Origin: Diphasiastrum complanatum
Taxonomy: Eukaryota; Streptophyta; Lycopodiopsida; Lycopodiales; Lycopodiaceae
Reading direction: 5' to 3'
NCBI GenBank assembly: GCA_029204225.1
Contig: CM055115.1
Location: forward strand, 7,713,710-7,777,709
DNA: 64,000 nucleotides
Made by a program: the position numbers and the translations under genes. The number at the start of each line of letters is the position of its first letter. Position 1 is the first letter of the stretch. This document shows, one piece after another, positions 35,588-45,603 of this stretch. The notes under the pieces are model-generated. The model was given only the letters and a program-made list of their open reading frames with translations. It was not told the origin of the DNA and did not search any database.

Positions 35588-38371
35588 TCCACCCCACCTT
35601 TATAAAATCTGATGTCCTCATCAGATGTCAGGTTAAAGTAAAGGTGTCTCCCAAAAATTAACTATACATTTGAGCTACTTGGCACAGTACTCAATTTACT
35701 GGCCACTTTTTATTAACATTGAAGCTGGCACGCCACAAGTCGGAGGCTCAGCTCTTTGTACTGAAAAATTACTTAACTTTGAAAATATCACTTTGTCTGG
35801 GAAAAGCGTAGATTAAATTTATATTGCTTTCGTAAAACCCAAGAAGCTTATTAACTGGTGACAAAGGCCTTTCTGTGAGATGTTCGCCCCTGTCGCTGCT
35901 GACTTCTGACATTGGAACTCCTTTGAGCTCCCGATTTGTCCTTGATGCACTTTGTGCTGAGCTCCCCGATCTCCAGATTTGATCGATTCCGCACAGGTAT
36001 CAGGGCTCCCTAAGCCAAAGGATACTTCATGGTCCACTCCGCGCCTTGTTGCTTCTGCACCTTGATTTCTCTCCTTGTCATTTAAGTGAGTTTCAGTTCC
36101 GAAGGTAGCCATCCCAAATGAAGACCAACTGCTCCATAGAAGATCTCCCTTGAAATTGCTCTTTCCAACTTTTGACTTCCTGCTTGCATTTGGTGGGCGT
36201 CGTCGCAAATGAAAGTAACCCAAGAAATAGGCCAGCCATCCATCCTTTGCAAACATCGAGTCGTTTCGTTGTCGTTCACGTGCGAGTACTTGAACTGCGA
36301 ATCCGCCCCCATATTCTGTAGTCCTCTTTGTTTGATGGCGTCAGCCTTCAAAAGAAAGGTCCCTTCTCAAGCCATCAGCTCCTTGTATCACAAGCAATCA
36401 TGCAAACCTCACCACGAATACATGCAAGCAAGACACTCAGGCAGGTTCACTAACAGGTAACAAAGACAAGGTCCCCCTTTGAGATAGTCCTGCCAAAGGA
36501 CCTTTGCCTGGCCGCGCCCATACAGATGGATCACAGAACCAGCCCACAGAGGACACCCCTCCAACTACCCGTGCTTTCACCATTAAGCAGGACATTGCCT
36601 CGGTCACGCCCCACCACTTTTTGCTCGATAGCCCTTATAGCTAAACGATCGGCAGCTATCCTTGAATATACCACCCCCGCGGACGCACCCGTGCTTTCAC
36701 CGTTGAACAGCACATTGCCTCAGTGACGCCCCCACCAAATCTAGTCGATAGCCCTTATAGCTAAACGATCGACCGCATACCACCCCAATCGTGGACGCAC
36801 CCGTGCTTTCACCGTTAGGCAGCACATCGCCTCAGTAACGCCCCCACCAAATTTGGTCGATAGCCCTTATAGCTAAACGAACGGTGGCTATCGCGAATAT
36901 GTCACCCCGCACCCCACAAGGCACAGACCGTGCCCAATGGCAGCGCATTGTCCTACGTGCAGACGGCGCCAGGCCCGAGCCGCGGAAACTGACCGCGCTT
37001 ACGCCTCAAGGGGAGCACCTTGACTCATCAAGCCCCCGTTTTGCCGACCACCCCCAACGTGGACGCACCCGTGCTTACACCGTGGGCAGCACCTTGCACA
37101 ACGATCGTCCCGATGAACCCCAAACAATGGCCATCCCCGTGAGATCCACATAGCTGACGGGCCAGTCGGCTCTGACACCAAATGTAGCGCAGGCATCCCG
37201 AAGGGAGCCGGGAGCCACGACTTAGCTTCCCAGCCTTCAACTCTTGCCGTCCAAACCCACTTGACATACAAGCAGCCAGCTCGCCAACAACAATCAATCT
37301 TAAGCAGCTGGAAGTTCAGAAACCAGCATTGAGATCCAACCTGGCGCCGTGCCAGATCGGGGGTCCCGATGTGGGTGACTCTCCTCCTAGCAAGTCGCCC
37401 GACATACATCAAACTTAACCAACTCGAAGCTTCCTTACAAACGAGTAACATCCATTCCAAGCGAGTGGTTTGACTTACATCAGACTCAACCAACCGAAAG
37501 CTTCGTCACGAGCGCTGGAAGCCAACCTGGCGCCACGCCAGACTGGACAGCCATAAACAGGTAACTTCCACCCGAGCAAGCCATCCAACTCAGCCGACAG
37601 GTTAGAGCCCGTTCCCCGAGAGCTTAGCCCATTCACGTTCATGCAAGGAACATTCAGAACCACAAGCCGCGACAGATGTGGAGACAACCAGTTCCTGGAC
37701 CAAATGGTCCCGACAGCATACCGCTGGCGCCACGGACCGAACGGTCCCGACGGCATACCGCTGGCGTCCCGGGATACGACCCTCGGCTATGTGCCAAACT
37801 AAAAAGTCTTAAGCGGCCTTACAACTGGCGCTTTTACCGAACACTGAAACCCAGAAGGTGATCAGAGTCAGCTTGAGGAAAGTGCCACTTTATTGATAAA
37901 TCTGAGAAGGTTACATTTCGAGTGTGTGACCGACCCTAGTCTCCGGGGCGCTGGCATGCCAAGGCAAGTGCCAGGACAACATTCCAGCAAGGGAGGCTGA
38001 GACTTGGTTGGAGCTCGCCCTGAGTCGCAACCCGCACTCCCCTATACTGTTGGTGGGATTCGCCACCTCCCCTCATACCAAGTACTCTACCCAGGCTGGT
38101 AGAGCACATTTTCTCTCTCTCTCTCTCTCTCTCTCTCTAGAGTTTATTGAGCTTCCTTTAATCATGCCTAGATCGTGTGAGGCGATTGCACATCGATCTG
38201 AGCTCTCTGGACTTCGCTAGAACCGATGAAAGATTTTCAGCCATAGGGACTTGGCGCCGGCTGTATTTTGGTCACAGTGGCGCCGGGAGCGATAGGGGTG
38301 CTGTTGGCGCCGGGGACAATGTTGGCGCCGCCGGCGCCGGAAGTAAAGCTTGTAGGCGTAACTTTATAACA
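35588..38371 (-). repeat. Array unit 13
   Basis: 2784 bp: internal region 35588-37182, LTR 37183-38371. Private changes: ccaaatgtag near 37180 and caacaatc near 37287. Its LTR has (CT)13 and a changed start tttataaca on the plus strand near 38363. Confidence 0.9.
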
Positions 38372-39209
38372 TCCACCCCACCTTTATAAAATCTGATGTC
38401 CTCATCAGATGTCAGGTTAAAGTAAAGGTGTCTCCCAAAAATTAACTATACATTTGAGCTACTTGGCACAGTACTCAATTTACTGGCCACTTTTTATTAA
38501 CATTGAAGCTGGCACGCCACAAGTCGGAGGCTCAGCTCTTTGTACTGAAAAATTACTTAACTTTGAAAATATCACTTTGTCTGGGAAAAGCGTAGATTAA
38601 ATTTATATTGCTTTCGTAAAACCCAAGAAGCTTATTAACTGGTGACAAAGGCCTTTCTGTGAGATGTTCGCCCCTGTCGCTGCTGACTTCTGACATTGGA
38701 ACTCCTTTGAGCTCCCGATTTGTCCTTGATGCACTTTGTGCTGAGCTCCCCGATCTCCAGATTTGATCGATTCCACACAGGTATCAGGGCTCCCTAAGCC
38801 AAAGGATACGTCATGGTCCACTCCGCGCCTTGTTGCTTCTGCACCTTGATTTCTCTCCTTGTCATTTAAGTGAGTTTCAGTTCCGAAGGTAGCCATCCCA
38901 AATGAAGACCAACTGCTCCATAGAAGATCTCCCTTGAAATTGCTCTTTCCAACTTTTGACTTCCTGCTTGCGTTTGGTGGGCGTCGTCGCAAATGAAAGT
39001 AACCCAAGAAATAGGCCAGCCATCCATCCTTTGCAAACATCGAGTCGTTTCGTTGTCGTTCACTGTGCGAGTACTTGAACTGCGAATCCGCCCCCATATT
39101 CTGTAGTCCTCTTTGTTTGATGGCGTCAGCCTTCAAAAGAAAGGTCCCTTCTCAAGCCATCAGCTCCTTGTATCACAAGCAATCATGCAAACCTCACCAC
39201 GAATACATG
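38372..39209 (-). repeat. Truncated internal region before the first inversion
   Basis: Normal internal sequence up to gaatacatg, then a switch to inverted LTR sequence. It has private variants ttccacacagg (near 38771) and gatacgtcatgg (near 38805), shared with 41003-41786, and an extra T at about 39064 (cactgtgcg). Confidence 0.88.
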
Positions 39210-39211
39210 CC
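39209..39211. other. Inversion junction J1 (minus-sense to plus-sense array)
   Basis: Internal sequence ending acatgc meets LTR sequence beginning cttctcag in the opposite orientation. Only one C is shared at the join. The same join recurs at 41786-41788. Confidence 0.88.
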
Positions 39212-41002
39212 TTCTCAGATTTATCAATAAAGTGGCACTTTCCTCAAGCTGACTCTGATCACCTTCTGGGTTTCAGTGTTCGGTAAAAGCGCCAGTTGTA
39301 AGGCCGCTTAAGACTTTTTAGTTTGGCACATAGCCGAGGGTCGTATCCCGGGACGCCAGCGGTATGCCGTCGGGACCGTTCGGTCCGTGGCGCCAGCGGT
39401 ATGCTGTCGGGACCATTTGGTCCAGGAACTGGTTGTCTCCACATCTGTCGCGGCTTGTGGTTCTGAATGTTCCTTGCATGAACAGGAATGGGCTAAGCTC
39501 TCGGGGAACGGGCTCTAACCTGTCGGCTGAGTTGGATGGCTTGCTCGGGTGGAAGTTACCTGTTTATGGCTGTCCAGTCTGGCGTGGCGCTAGGTTGGCT
39601 TCCAGCGCTCGTGACGAAGCTTTCGGTTGGTTGAGTCTGATGTAAGTCAAACCACTCGCTTGGAATGGATGTTACTCGTTTGTAAGGAAGCTTCGAGTTG
39701 GTTAAGTTTGATGTATGTCGGGCGACTTGCTAGGAGGAGAGTCACCCACATCGGGACCCCCGATCTGGCACGGCGCCAGGTTGGATCTCAATGCTGGTTT
39801 CTGAACTTCCAGCTGCTTAAGATTGATCGTTGTTGGCGAGCTGGCTGCTTGTATGTCAAGTGGGTTTGGACGGCAAGAGTTGAAGGCTGGGAAGCTAAGT
39901 CGTGGCTCCCGGCTCCCTTCGGGATGCCTGCGCTACATGTGGTGTCAGAGCCGACTGGCCCGTCAGCTATGTGGATCTCACGGGGATGGCCATTGTTTGG
40001 GGTTCATCGGGACGATCGTTGTGCAAGGTGCTGCCCACGGTGTAAGCACGGGTGCGTCCACGTTGGGGGTGGTCGGCAAAACGGGGGCTTGATGAGTCAA
40101 GGTGCTCCCCTTGAGGCGTAAGCGCGGTCAGTTTCCGCGGCTCGGGCCTGGCGCCGTCTGCACGTAGGACAATGCGCTGCCATTGGGCACGGTCTGTGCC
40201 TTGTGGGGTGCGGGGTGACATATTCGCGATAGCCACCGTTCGTTTAGCTATAAGGGCTATCGACCAAATTTGGTGGGGGCGTTACTGAGGCGATGTGCTG
40301 CCTAACGGTGAAAGCACGGGTGCGTCCACGATTGGGGTGGTATGCGGTCGATCGTTTAGCTATAAGGGCTATCGACTAGATTTGGTGGGGGCGTCACTGA
40401 GGCAATGTGCTGTTCAACGGTGAAAGCACGGGTGCGTCCGCGGGGGGTGGTATATTCAAGGATAGCTGCCGATCGTTTAGCTATAAGGGCTATCGAGCAA
40501 AAAGTGGTGGGGCGTGACCGAGGCAATGTCTTGCTTAATGGTGAAAGCACGGGTAGTTGGAGGGGTGTCCTCTGTGGGCTGGTTCTGTGATCCATCTGTA
40601 TGGGCGCGGCCAGGCAAAGGTCCTTTGGCAGGACTATCTCAAAGGGGGACCTTGTCTTTGTTACCTGTTAGTGAACCTGCCTGAGTGTCTTGCTTGCATG
40701 TATTCGTGGTGAGGTTTGCATGATTGCTTGTGATACAAGGAGCTGATGGCTTGAGAAGGGACCTTTCTTTTGAAGGCTGACGCCATCAAACAAAGAGGAC
40801 TACAGAATATGGGGGCGGATTCGCAGTTCAAGTACTCGCACGTGAACGACAACGAAACGACTCGATGTTTGCAAAGGATGGATGGCTGGCCTATTTCTTG
40901 GGTTACTTTCATTTGCGACGACGCCCACCAAACGCAAGCAGGAAGTCAAAAGTTGGAAAGAGCAATTTCAAGGGAGATCTTCTATGGAGCAGTTGGTCTT
41001 CA
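39210..41002 (+). repeat. Inverted array segment 1
   Basis: Partial LTR 39210-39937, primer site from 39940, partial internal region to 41002. Private variants gaacaggaatgg (near 39479) and gtggcgctagg (near 39583) recur in 41787-43776. One extra G lengthens a G run at about 40441-40446. Confidence 0.88.
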
Positions 41003-41004
41003 GG
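41002..41004. other. Junction J2, start of the second copy of a 2577-bp duplication
   Basis: Plus-sense internal sequence ending ggtcttca meets minus-sense internal sequence gtgtctccc with one extra G between. Because the flanking blocks repeat with offset 2577, this join is best read as the boundary between two tandem copies of about 38426-41002. Confidence 0.8.
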
Positions 41005-41786
41005 GTGTCTCCCAAAAATTAACTATACATTTGAGCTACTTGGCCACAGTACTCAATTTACTGGCCACTTTTTATTAACATTGAAGCTGGCACGCCACAA
41101 GTCGGAGGCTCAGCTCTTTGTACTGAAAAATTACTTAACTTTGAAAATATCACTTTGTCTGGGAAAAGCGTAGATTAAATTTATATTGCTTTCGTAAAAC
41201 CCAGAAGCTTATTAACTGGTGACAAAGGCCTTTCTGTGAGATGTTCGCCCCCTGTCGCTGCTGACTTCTGACATTGGAACTCCTTTGAGCTCCCGATTTG
41301 TCCTTGATGCACTTTGTGCTGAGCTCCCCGATCTCCAGATTTGATCGATTCCACACAGGTATCAGGGCTCCCTAAGCCAAAGGATACGTCATGGTCCACT
41401 CCGCGCCTTGTTGCTTCTGCACCTTGATTTCTCTCCTTGTCATTTAAGTGAGTTTCAGTTCCGAAGGTAGCCATCCCAAATGAAGACCAACTGCTCCATA
41501 GAAGATCTCCCTTGAAATTGCTCTTTCCAACTTTTGACTTCCTGCTTGCGTTTGGTGGGCGTCGTCGCAAATGAAAGTAACCCAAGAAATAGGCCAGCCA
41601 TCCATCCTTTGCAAACATCGAGTCGTTTCGTTGTCGTTCACGTGCGAGTACTTGAACTGCGAATCCGCCCCCATATTCTGTAGTCCTCTTTGTTTGATGG
41701 CGTCAGCCTTCAAAAGAAAGGTCCCTTCTCAAGCCATCAGCTCCTTGTATCACAAGCAATCATGCAAACCTCACCACGAATACATG
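41003..41786 (-). repeat. Short internal-region segment, second copy
   Basis: Equivalent to 38427-39209, with the same private variants. It has three single-base indels against other units: an extra C at about 41044, a lost A at about 41203 and an extra C at about 41251. These alter every frame here. Confidence 0.85.
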
Positions 41787-41788
41787 CC
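41786..41788. other. Inversion junction J3, duplicate of J1
   Basis: The same base-level join as J1 (acatgc/cttctcag), 2577 bp to the right. Confidence 0.88.
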
Positions 41789-43776
41789 TTCTCAGATTTA
41801 TCAATAAAGTGGCACTTTCCTCAAGCTGACTCTGATCACCTTCTGGGTTTCAGTGTTCGGTAAAAGCGCCAGTTGTAAGGCCGCTTAAGACTTTTTAGTT
41901 TGGCACATAGCCGAGGGTCGTATCCCGGGACGCCAGCGGTATGCCGTCGGGACCGTTCGGTCCGTGGCGCCAGCGGTATGCTGTCGGGACCATTTGGTCC
42001 AGGAACTGGTTGTCTCCACATCTGTCGCGGCTTGTGGTTCTGAATGTTCCTTGCATGAACAGGAATGGGCTAAGCTCTCGGGGAACGGGCTCTAACCTGT
42101 CGGCTGAGTTGGATGGCTTGCTCGGGTGGAAGTTACCTGTTTATGGCTGTCCAGTCTGGCGTGGCGCTAGGTTGGCTTCCAGCGCTCGTGACGAAGCTTT
42201 CGGTTGGTTGAGTCTGATGTAAGTCAAACCACTCGCTTGGAATGGATGTTACTCGTTTGTAAGGAAGCTTCGAGTTGGTTAAGTTTGATGTATGTCGGGC
42301 GACTTGCTAGGAGGAGAGTCACCCACATCGGGACCCCCGATCTGGCACGGCGCCAGGTTGGATCTCAATGCTGGTTTCTGAACTTCCAGCTGCTTAAGAT
42401 TGATCGTTGTTGGCGAGCTGGCTGCTTGTATGTCAAGTGGGTTTGGACGGCAAGAGTTGAAGGCTGGGAAGCTAAGTCGTGGCTCCCGGCTCCCTTCGGG
42501 ATGCCTGCGCTACATGTGGTGTCAGAGCCGACTGGCCCGTCAGCTATGTGGATCTCACGGGGATGGCCATTGTTTGGGGTTCATCGGGACGATCGTTGTG
42601 CAAGGTGCTGCCCACGGTGTAAGCACGGGTGCGTCCACGTTGGGGGTGGTCGGCAAAACGGGGGCTTGATGAGTCAAGGTGCTCCCCTTGAGGCGTAAGC
42701 GCGGTCAGTTTCCGCGGCTCGGGCCTGGCGCCGTCTGCACGTAGGACAATGCGCTGCCATTGGGCACGGTCTGTGCCTTGTGGGGTGCGGGGTGACATAT
42801 TCGCGATAGCCACCGTTCGTTTAGCTATAAGGGCTATCGACCAAATTTGGTGGGGGCGTTACTGAGGCGATGTGCTGCCTAACGGTGAAAGCACGGGTGC
42901 GTCCACGATTGGGGTGGTATGCGGTCGATCGTTTAGCTATAAGGGCTATCGACTAGATTTGGTGGGGGCGTCACTGAGGCAATGTGCTGTTCAACGGTGA
43001 AAGCACGGGTGCGTCCGCGGGGGTGGTATATTCAAGGATAGCTGCCGATCGTTTAGCTATAAGGGCTATCGAGCAAAAAGTGGTGGGGCGTGACCGAGGC
43101 AATGTCTTGCTTAATGGTGAAAGCACGGGTAGTTGGAGGGGTGTCCTCTGTGGGCTGGTTCTGTGATCCATCTGTATGGGCGCGGCCAGGCAAAGGTCCT
43201 TTGGCAGGACTATCTCAAAGGGGGACCTTGTCTTTGTTACCTGTTAGTGAACCTGCCTGAGTGTCTTGCTTGCATGTATTCGTGGTGAGGTTTGCATGAT
43301 TGCTTGTGATACAAGGAGCTGATGGCTTGAGAAGGGACCTTTCTTTTGAAGGCTGACGCCATCAAACAAAGAGGACTACAGAATATGGGGGCGGATTCGC
43401 AGTTCAAGTACTCGCACGTGAACGACAACGAAACGACTCGATGTTTGCAAAGGATGGATGGCTGGCCTATTTCTTGGGTTACTTTCATTTGCGACGACGC
43501 CCACCAAACGCAAGCAGGAAGTCAAAAGTTGGAAAGAGCAATTTCAAGGGAGATCTTCTATGGAGCAGTTGGTCTTCATTTGGGATGGCTACCTTCGGAA
43601 CTGAAACTCACTTAAATGACAAGGAGAGAAATCAAGGTGCAGAAGCAACAAGGCGCGGAGTGGACCATGAAGTATCCTTTGGCTTAGGGAGCCCTGATAC
43701 CTGTGCGGAATCGATCAAATCTGGAGATCGGGGAGCTCAGCACAAAGTGCATCAAGGACAAATCAGGAGCTCAAAG
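41787..43776 (+). repeat. Inverted array segment 2, left of the copia insertion
   Basis: Partial LTR 41787-42514, primer site from 42517, internal region 42515-43776. The internal region resumes at 50213 after the copia element and runs to 50545. Confidence 0.88.
43772..43776 (+). other. Left target-site repeat of the copia element
   Basis: CAAAG before the element; CAAAA follows it at 50208-50212. Uninterrupted units read caaaggagttcc, while the right flank reads caaaaaagttcc, so two adjacent G to A differences lie at the right edge. Confidence 0.7.
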
Positions 43777-43853
43777 TGTGAAAATTGTCAACATTTCCTA
43801 GGTAGTTTGAGGCCTAAATTGGCTAAAATTGTAAATAGTTTTGGTTCTGGAGT

Positions 43854-43867
43854 TTCACACGTGTGAA
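43854..43867. promoter_or_regulatory. 14-bp palindrome with a G-box core in copia U3
   Basis: TTCACACGTGTGAA is a perfect palindrome centred on CACGTG, the plant G-box recognised by bZIP and bHLH factors. It lies about 125 bp before the TATA-like sequence. The 3' LTR has it at 49630-49643. A regulatory role is inferred. Confidence 0.5.
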
Positions 43868-43908
43868 CCAGGCCACAATGTTTTTATTTACTGTATTTTT
43901 TCAGTATG

Positions 43909-43951
43909 ATGAAGTGTCAAACTTCATACCCTTCAAAATGAGACCATTTTG
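43909..43951. other. Two adjacent hairpins in copia U3
   Basis: ATGAAGT/ACTTCAT (43909-43915 and 43921-43927) has a 5-base loop; CAAAATG/CATTTTG (43934-43940 and 43945-43951) has a 4-base loop. Both are perfect 7-bp stems. Confidence 0.6.
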
Positions 43952-43990
43952 ATGTATTTTGGTCATATAAGCCATTTTTAGCTATTTTTC

Positions 43991-44000
43991 CTATATAGGG
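43991..44000 (+). promoter_or_regulatory. Probable TATA box of the copia element
   Basis: CTATATAGGG about 215 bp into the LTR. The RNA start would be shortly downstream; not resolved from sequence. Confidence 0.55.
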
Positions 44001-44431
44001 AATATCTAGGGTCAAGTACCTTCTAGAGAGAGGAGAGAGAGTCATCTTCCTCATCCATAAATAGTAGGGAAGTCGTGGAGAACAGGTTGGAGAAACCTTT
44101 TGTATGCTTCATTGAGATCAATAGATCATTGTCATTGTTTCTTCCTCCATTGAGAGCATTGTTGTGTGTATTGTCTTCAAGCTATTGTGTATGATCTTAG
44201 GTGCTTTCCAAAAGTGATAGGCTGATGTATTATGGACTGTATAATGCTATTTTGGGCCGCACTTGATGTTTATGGAAGTTTCCATTTGTGATAAATGCTT
44301 TTTGATCAAGTTCTTTGCATTCTAGGTAGCATAGAATGTGTTGCCAATTCCTAGCTTATGTAGTTTGGAGTGCAAGCATTCAAGCCAATGATCTTGGAGT
44401 TTAGATCCACTTAGGATCTGTATTTTTCACA

Positions 44432-44443
44432 TGGTATCAGAGC
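44432..44443 (+). other. Primer-binding site of the copia element (tRNA-iMet)
   Basis: TGGTATCAGAGC follows the LTR directly and matches the complement of the 3' end of plant initiator Met-tRNA over 12 bases. Confidence 0.92.
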
Positions 44444-45603
44444 TGGTTGGCTTCTATTTACAGTAAGTATTCCATTTTTGGTCATATTTGGATGTTTGAT
44501 CAAGTTCTAGCATGATTTTGCATTGCTTTGTTGATCAAATCTTACTAACCTTTGTTTTGTGAGTTGAACTTGTGGATCAAAAGCATATTTCAGGTCTATT
44601 GAAGATCAGAGGCTGAAAAGAAACTATTTTGGATCAGATCATAACACCTAATCATTTGTGATTGTGAGGCTTGTGCATATTCAATACTAACAATGTTCTT
44701 TTCAATCCTATTGTTGACAATCTCCATTCTTGGATGAACACTCTCCTTAAGTGGATGAAACTTCTCCTTAAGTGGATGACAAATGCTCTTTTGAGTGAGT
44801 TGTAATTCTCCTAAAGGCTGAGCAAAGCTCCCATTTGGATGAAAGATCCCCTTTTTTGGGTGAACATATTGTAAGCTCCATTGTGAAGAGCATATTGTAA
44901 AGATTGTCATCAATTTTGGCATAAATTTTGGTGTACTTTGTTGAGCATGTAAGTAACTCTCCTTATGTAATTTGATTGGAGCATTTGCTGGAAGGTGTTA
45001 ACCATTATGCAAGTGTGTTTTCAGGTTCTTAACAGGTTGAGGAACATTCTCATGTGAAGTGATCTTAGATCTACATCTAAACACCAAGATTTGACAAGAT
45101 AGTGAAGCTAGTCTTGTGATTCACTAAGTGTGCTCATTCATTCACCTCTAAATCTTGTATTTATCACTTGCTGGAGTTTATAAACTTTTAGAAGTGTGGT
45201 TTACATGTGGTTTTACAGGTTGAATCAATATCTTAGTGTGTTGATCATATGTTGATCAAGTTTGTTCATTACTAGGTAATCTTGGCATCCTAGTTTTGGG
45301 TATTTTCTAAGAATGCAAGTAACTCTTCACACCATAACTTGATTTGGTCACTTGCTGGAAAGTTTGAGAGCTTAAGCAAGAGTGTGTTCAGGTTGGTTTG
45401 ATTTTGTAATCCATTCTTAGTGTGTGCAAAGTGTTGCATGTGTTTCAATCTTCCTTTCTATGCTTGGAAACCATCTAGGTTCAAGATAGAAGTGTTTTAG
45501 GGTCCTAAATCTTCATAGATCTCTTTATCTATCATTTGTTGAGAGAAAAGTGAGTGCTAAGTGCTTTAGGACAGAACCTAAAAGTTGAAGAAACATTAGA
45601 ATC
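44444..45603 (+). other. Long untranslated leader of the copia element with internal repeats
   Basis: 1160 bp with no supported gene. Two diverged copies of a block of about 78 bp lie at 44950-45027 and 45316-45393 (shared: aagtaactct, ttgctggaa, gtgtgtt..caggtt), with a partial third at about 45173-45221. A shorter pair, CTCCTTAAGTGGATGA, lies at 44743-44758 and 44764-44779. Long repeated leaders can carry packaging or translation signals in LTR elements; none can be assigned here. Confidence 0.75.

Larger units (their letters stand above)
1..39209 (-). repeat. Tandem array of LTR-retrotransposon units, left block
   Basis: Head-to-tail units, most 2763-2784 bp, each made of one LTR of about 1.18 kb and one internal region of about 1.59 kb; neighbouring units share each LTR. 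The sense strand is minus. Complete LTRs lie at 133-1319, 2915-4101, 5697-6883, 8478-9667, 11262-12442, 17741-18908, 24207-25387, 26983-28150, 29746-30928, 32524-33708 and 37183-38371; two more are interrupted by a solo LTR (14038-16145, 20504-22611) and one is truncated (34502-35587). The LTR reading rests on matching termini, primer site, purine tract and a polyadenylation signal. No target duplication separates units, as expected if they arose by unequal exchange between LTRs rather than by separate insertions. A plain satellite that only resembles an LTR element is the main alternative. Confidence 0.85.
43777..44431 (+). repeat. 5' LTR of the copia element
   Basis: 655 bp with inverted ends TGTGAAAA...TTTTCACA. 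A TATA-like CTATATAGGG lies at 43991-44000, and several inverted repeats lie at 43854-43951. Confidence 0.96.

Noticed and set aside
38603-39136. 177-codon frame (minus) as a longer gene
   Set aside because: It arises from the single extra T near 39064 joining two frames, in a stretch with suspect indels.
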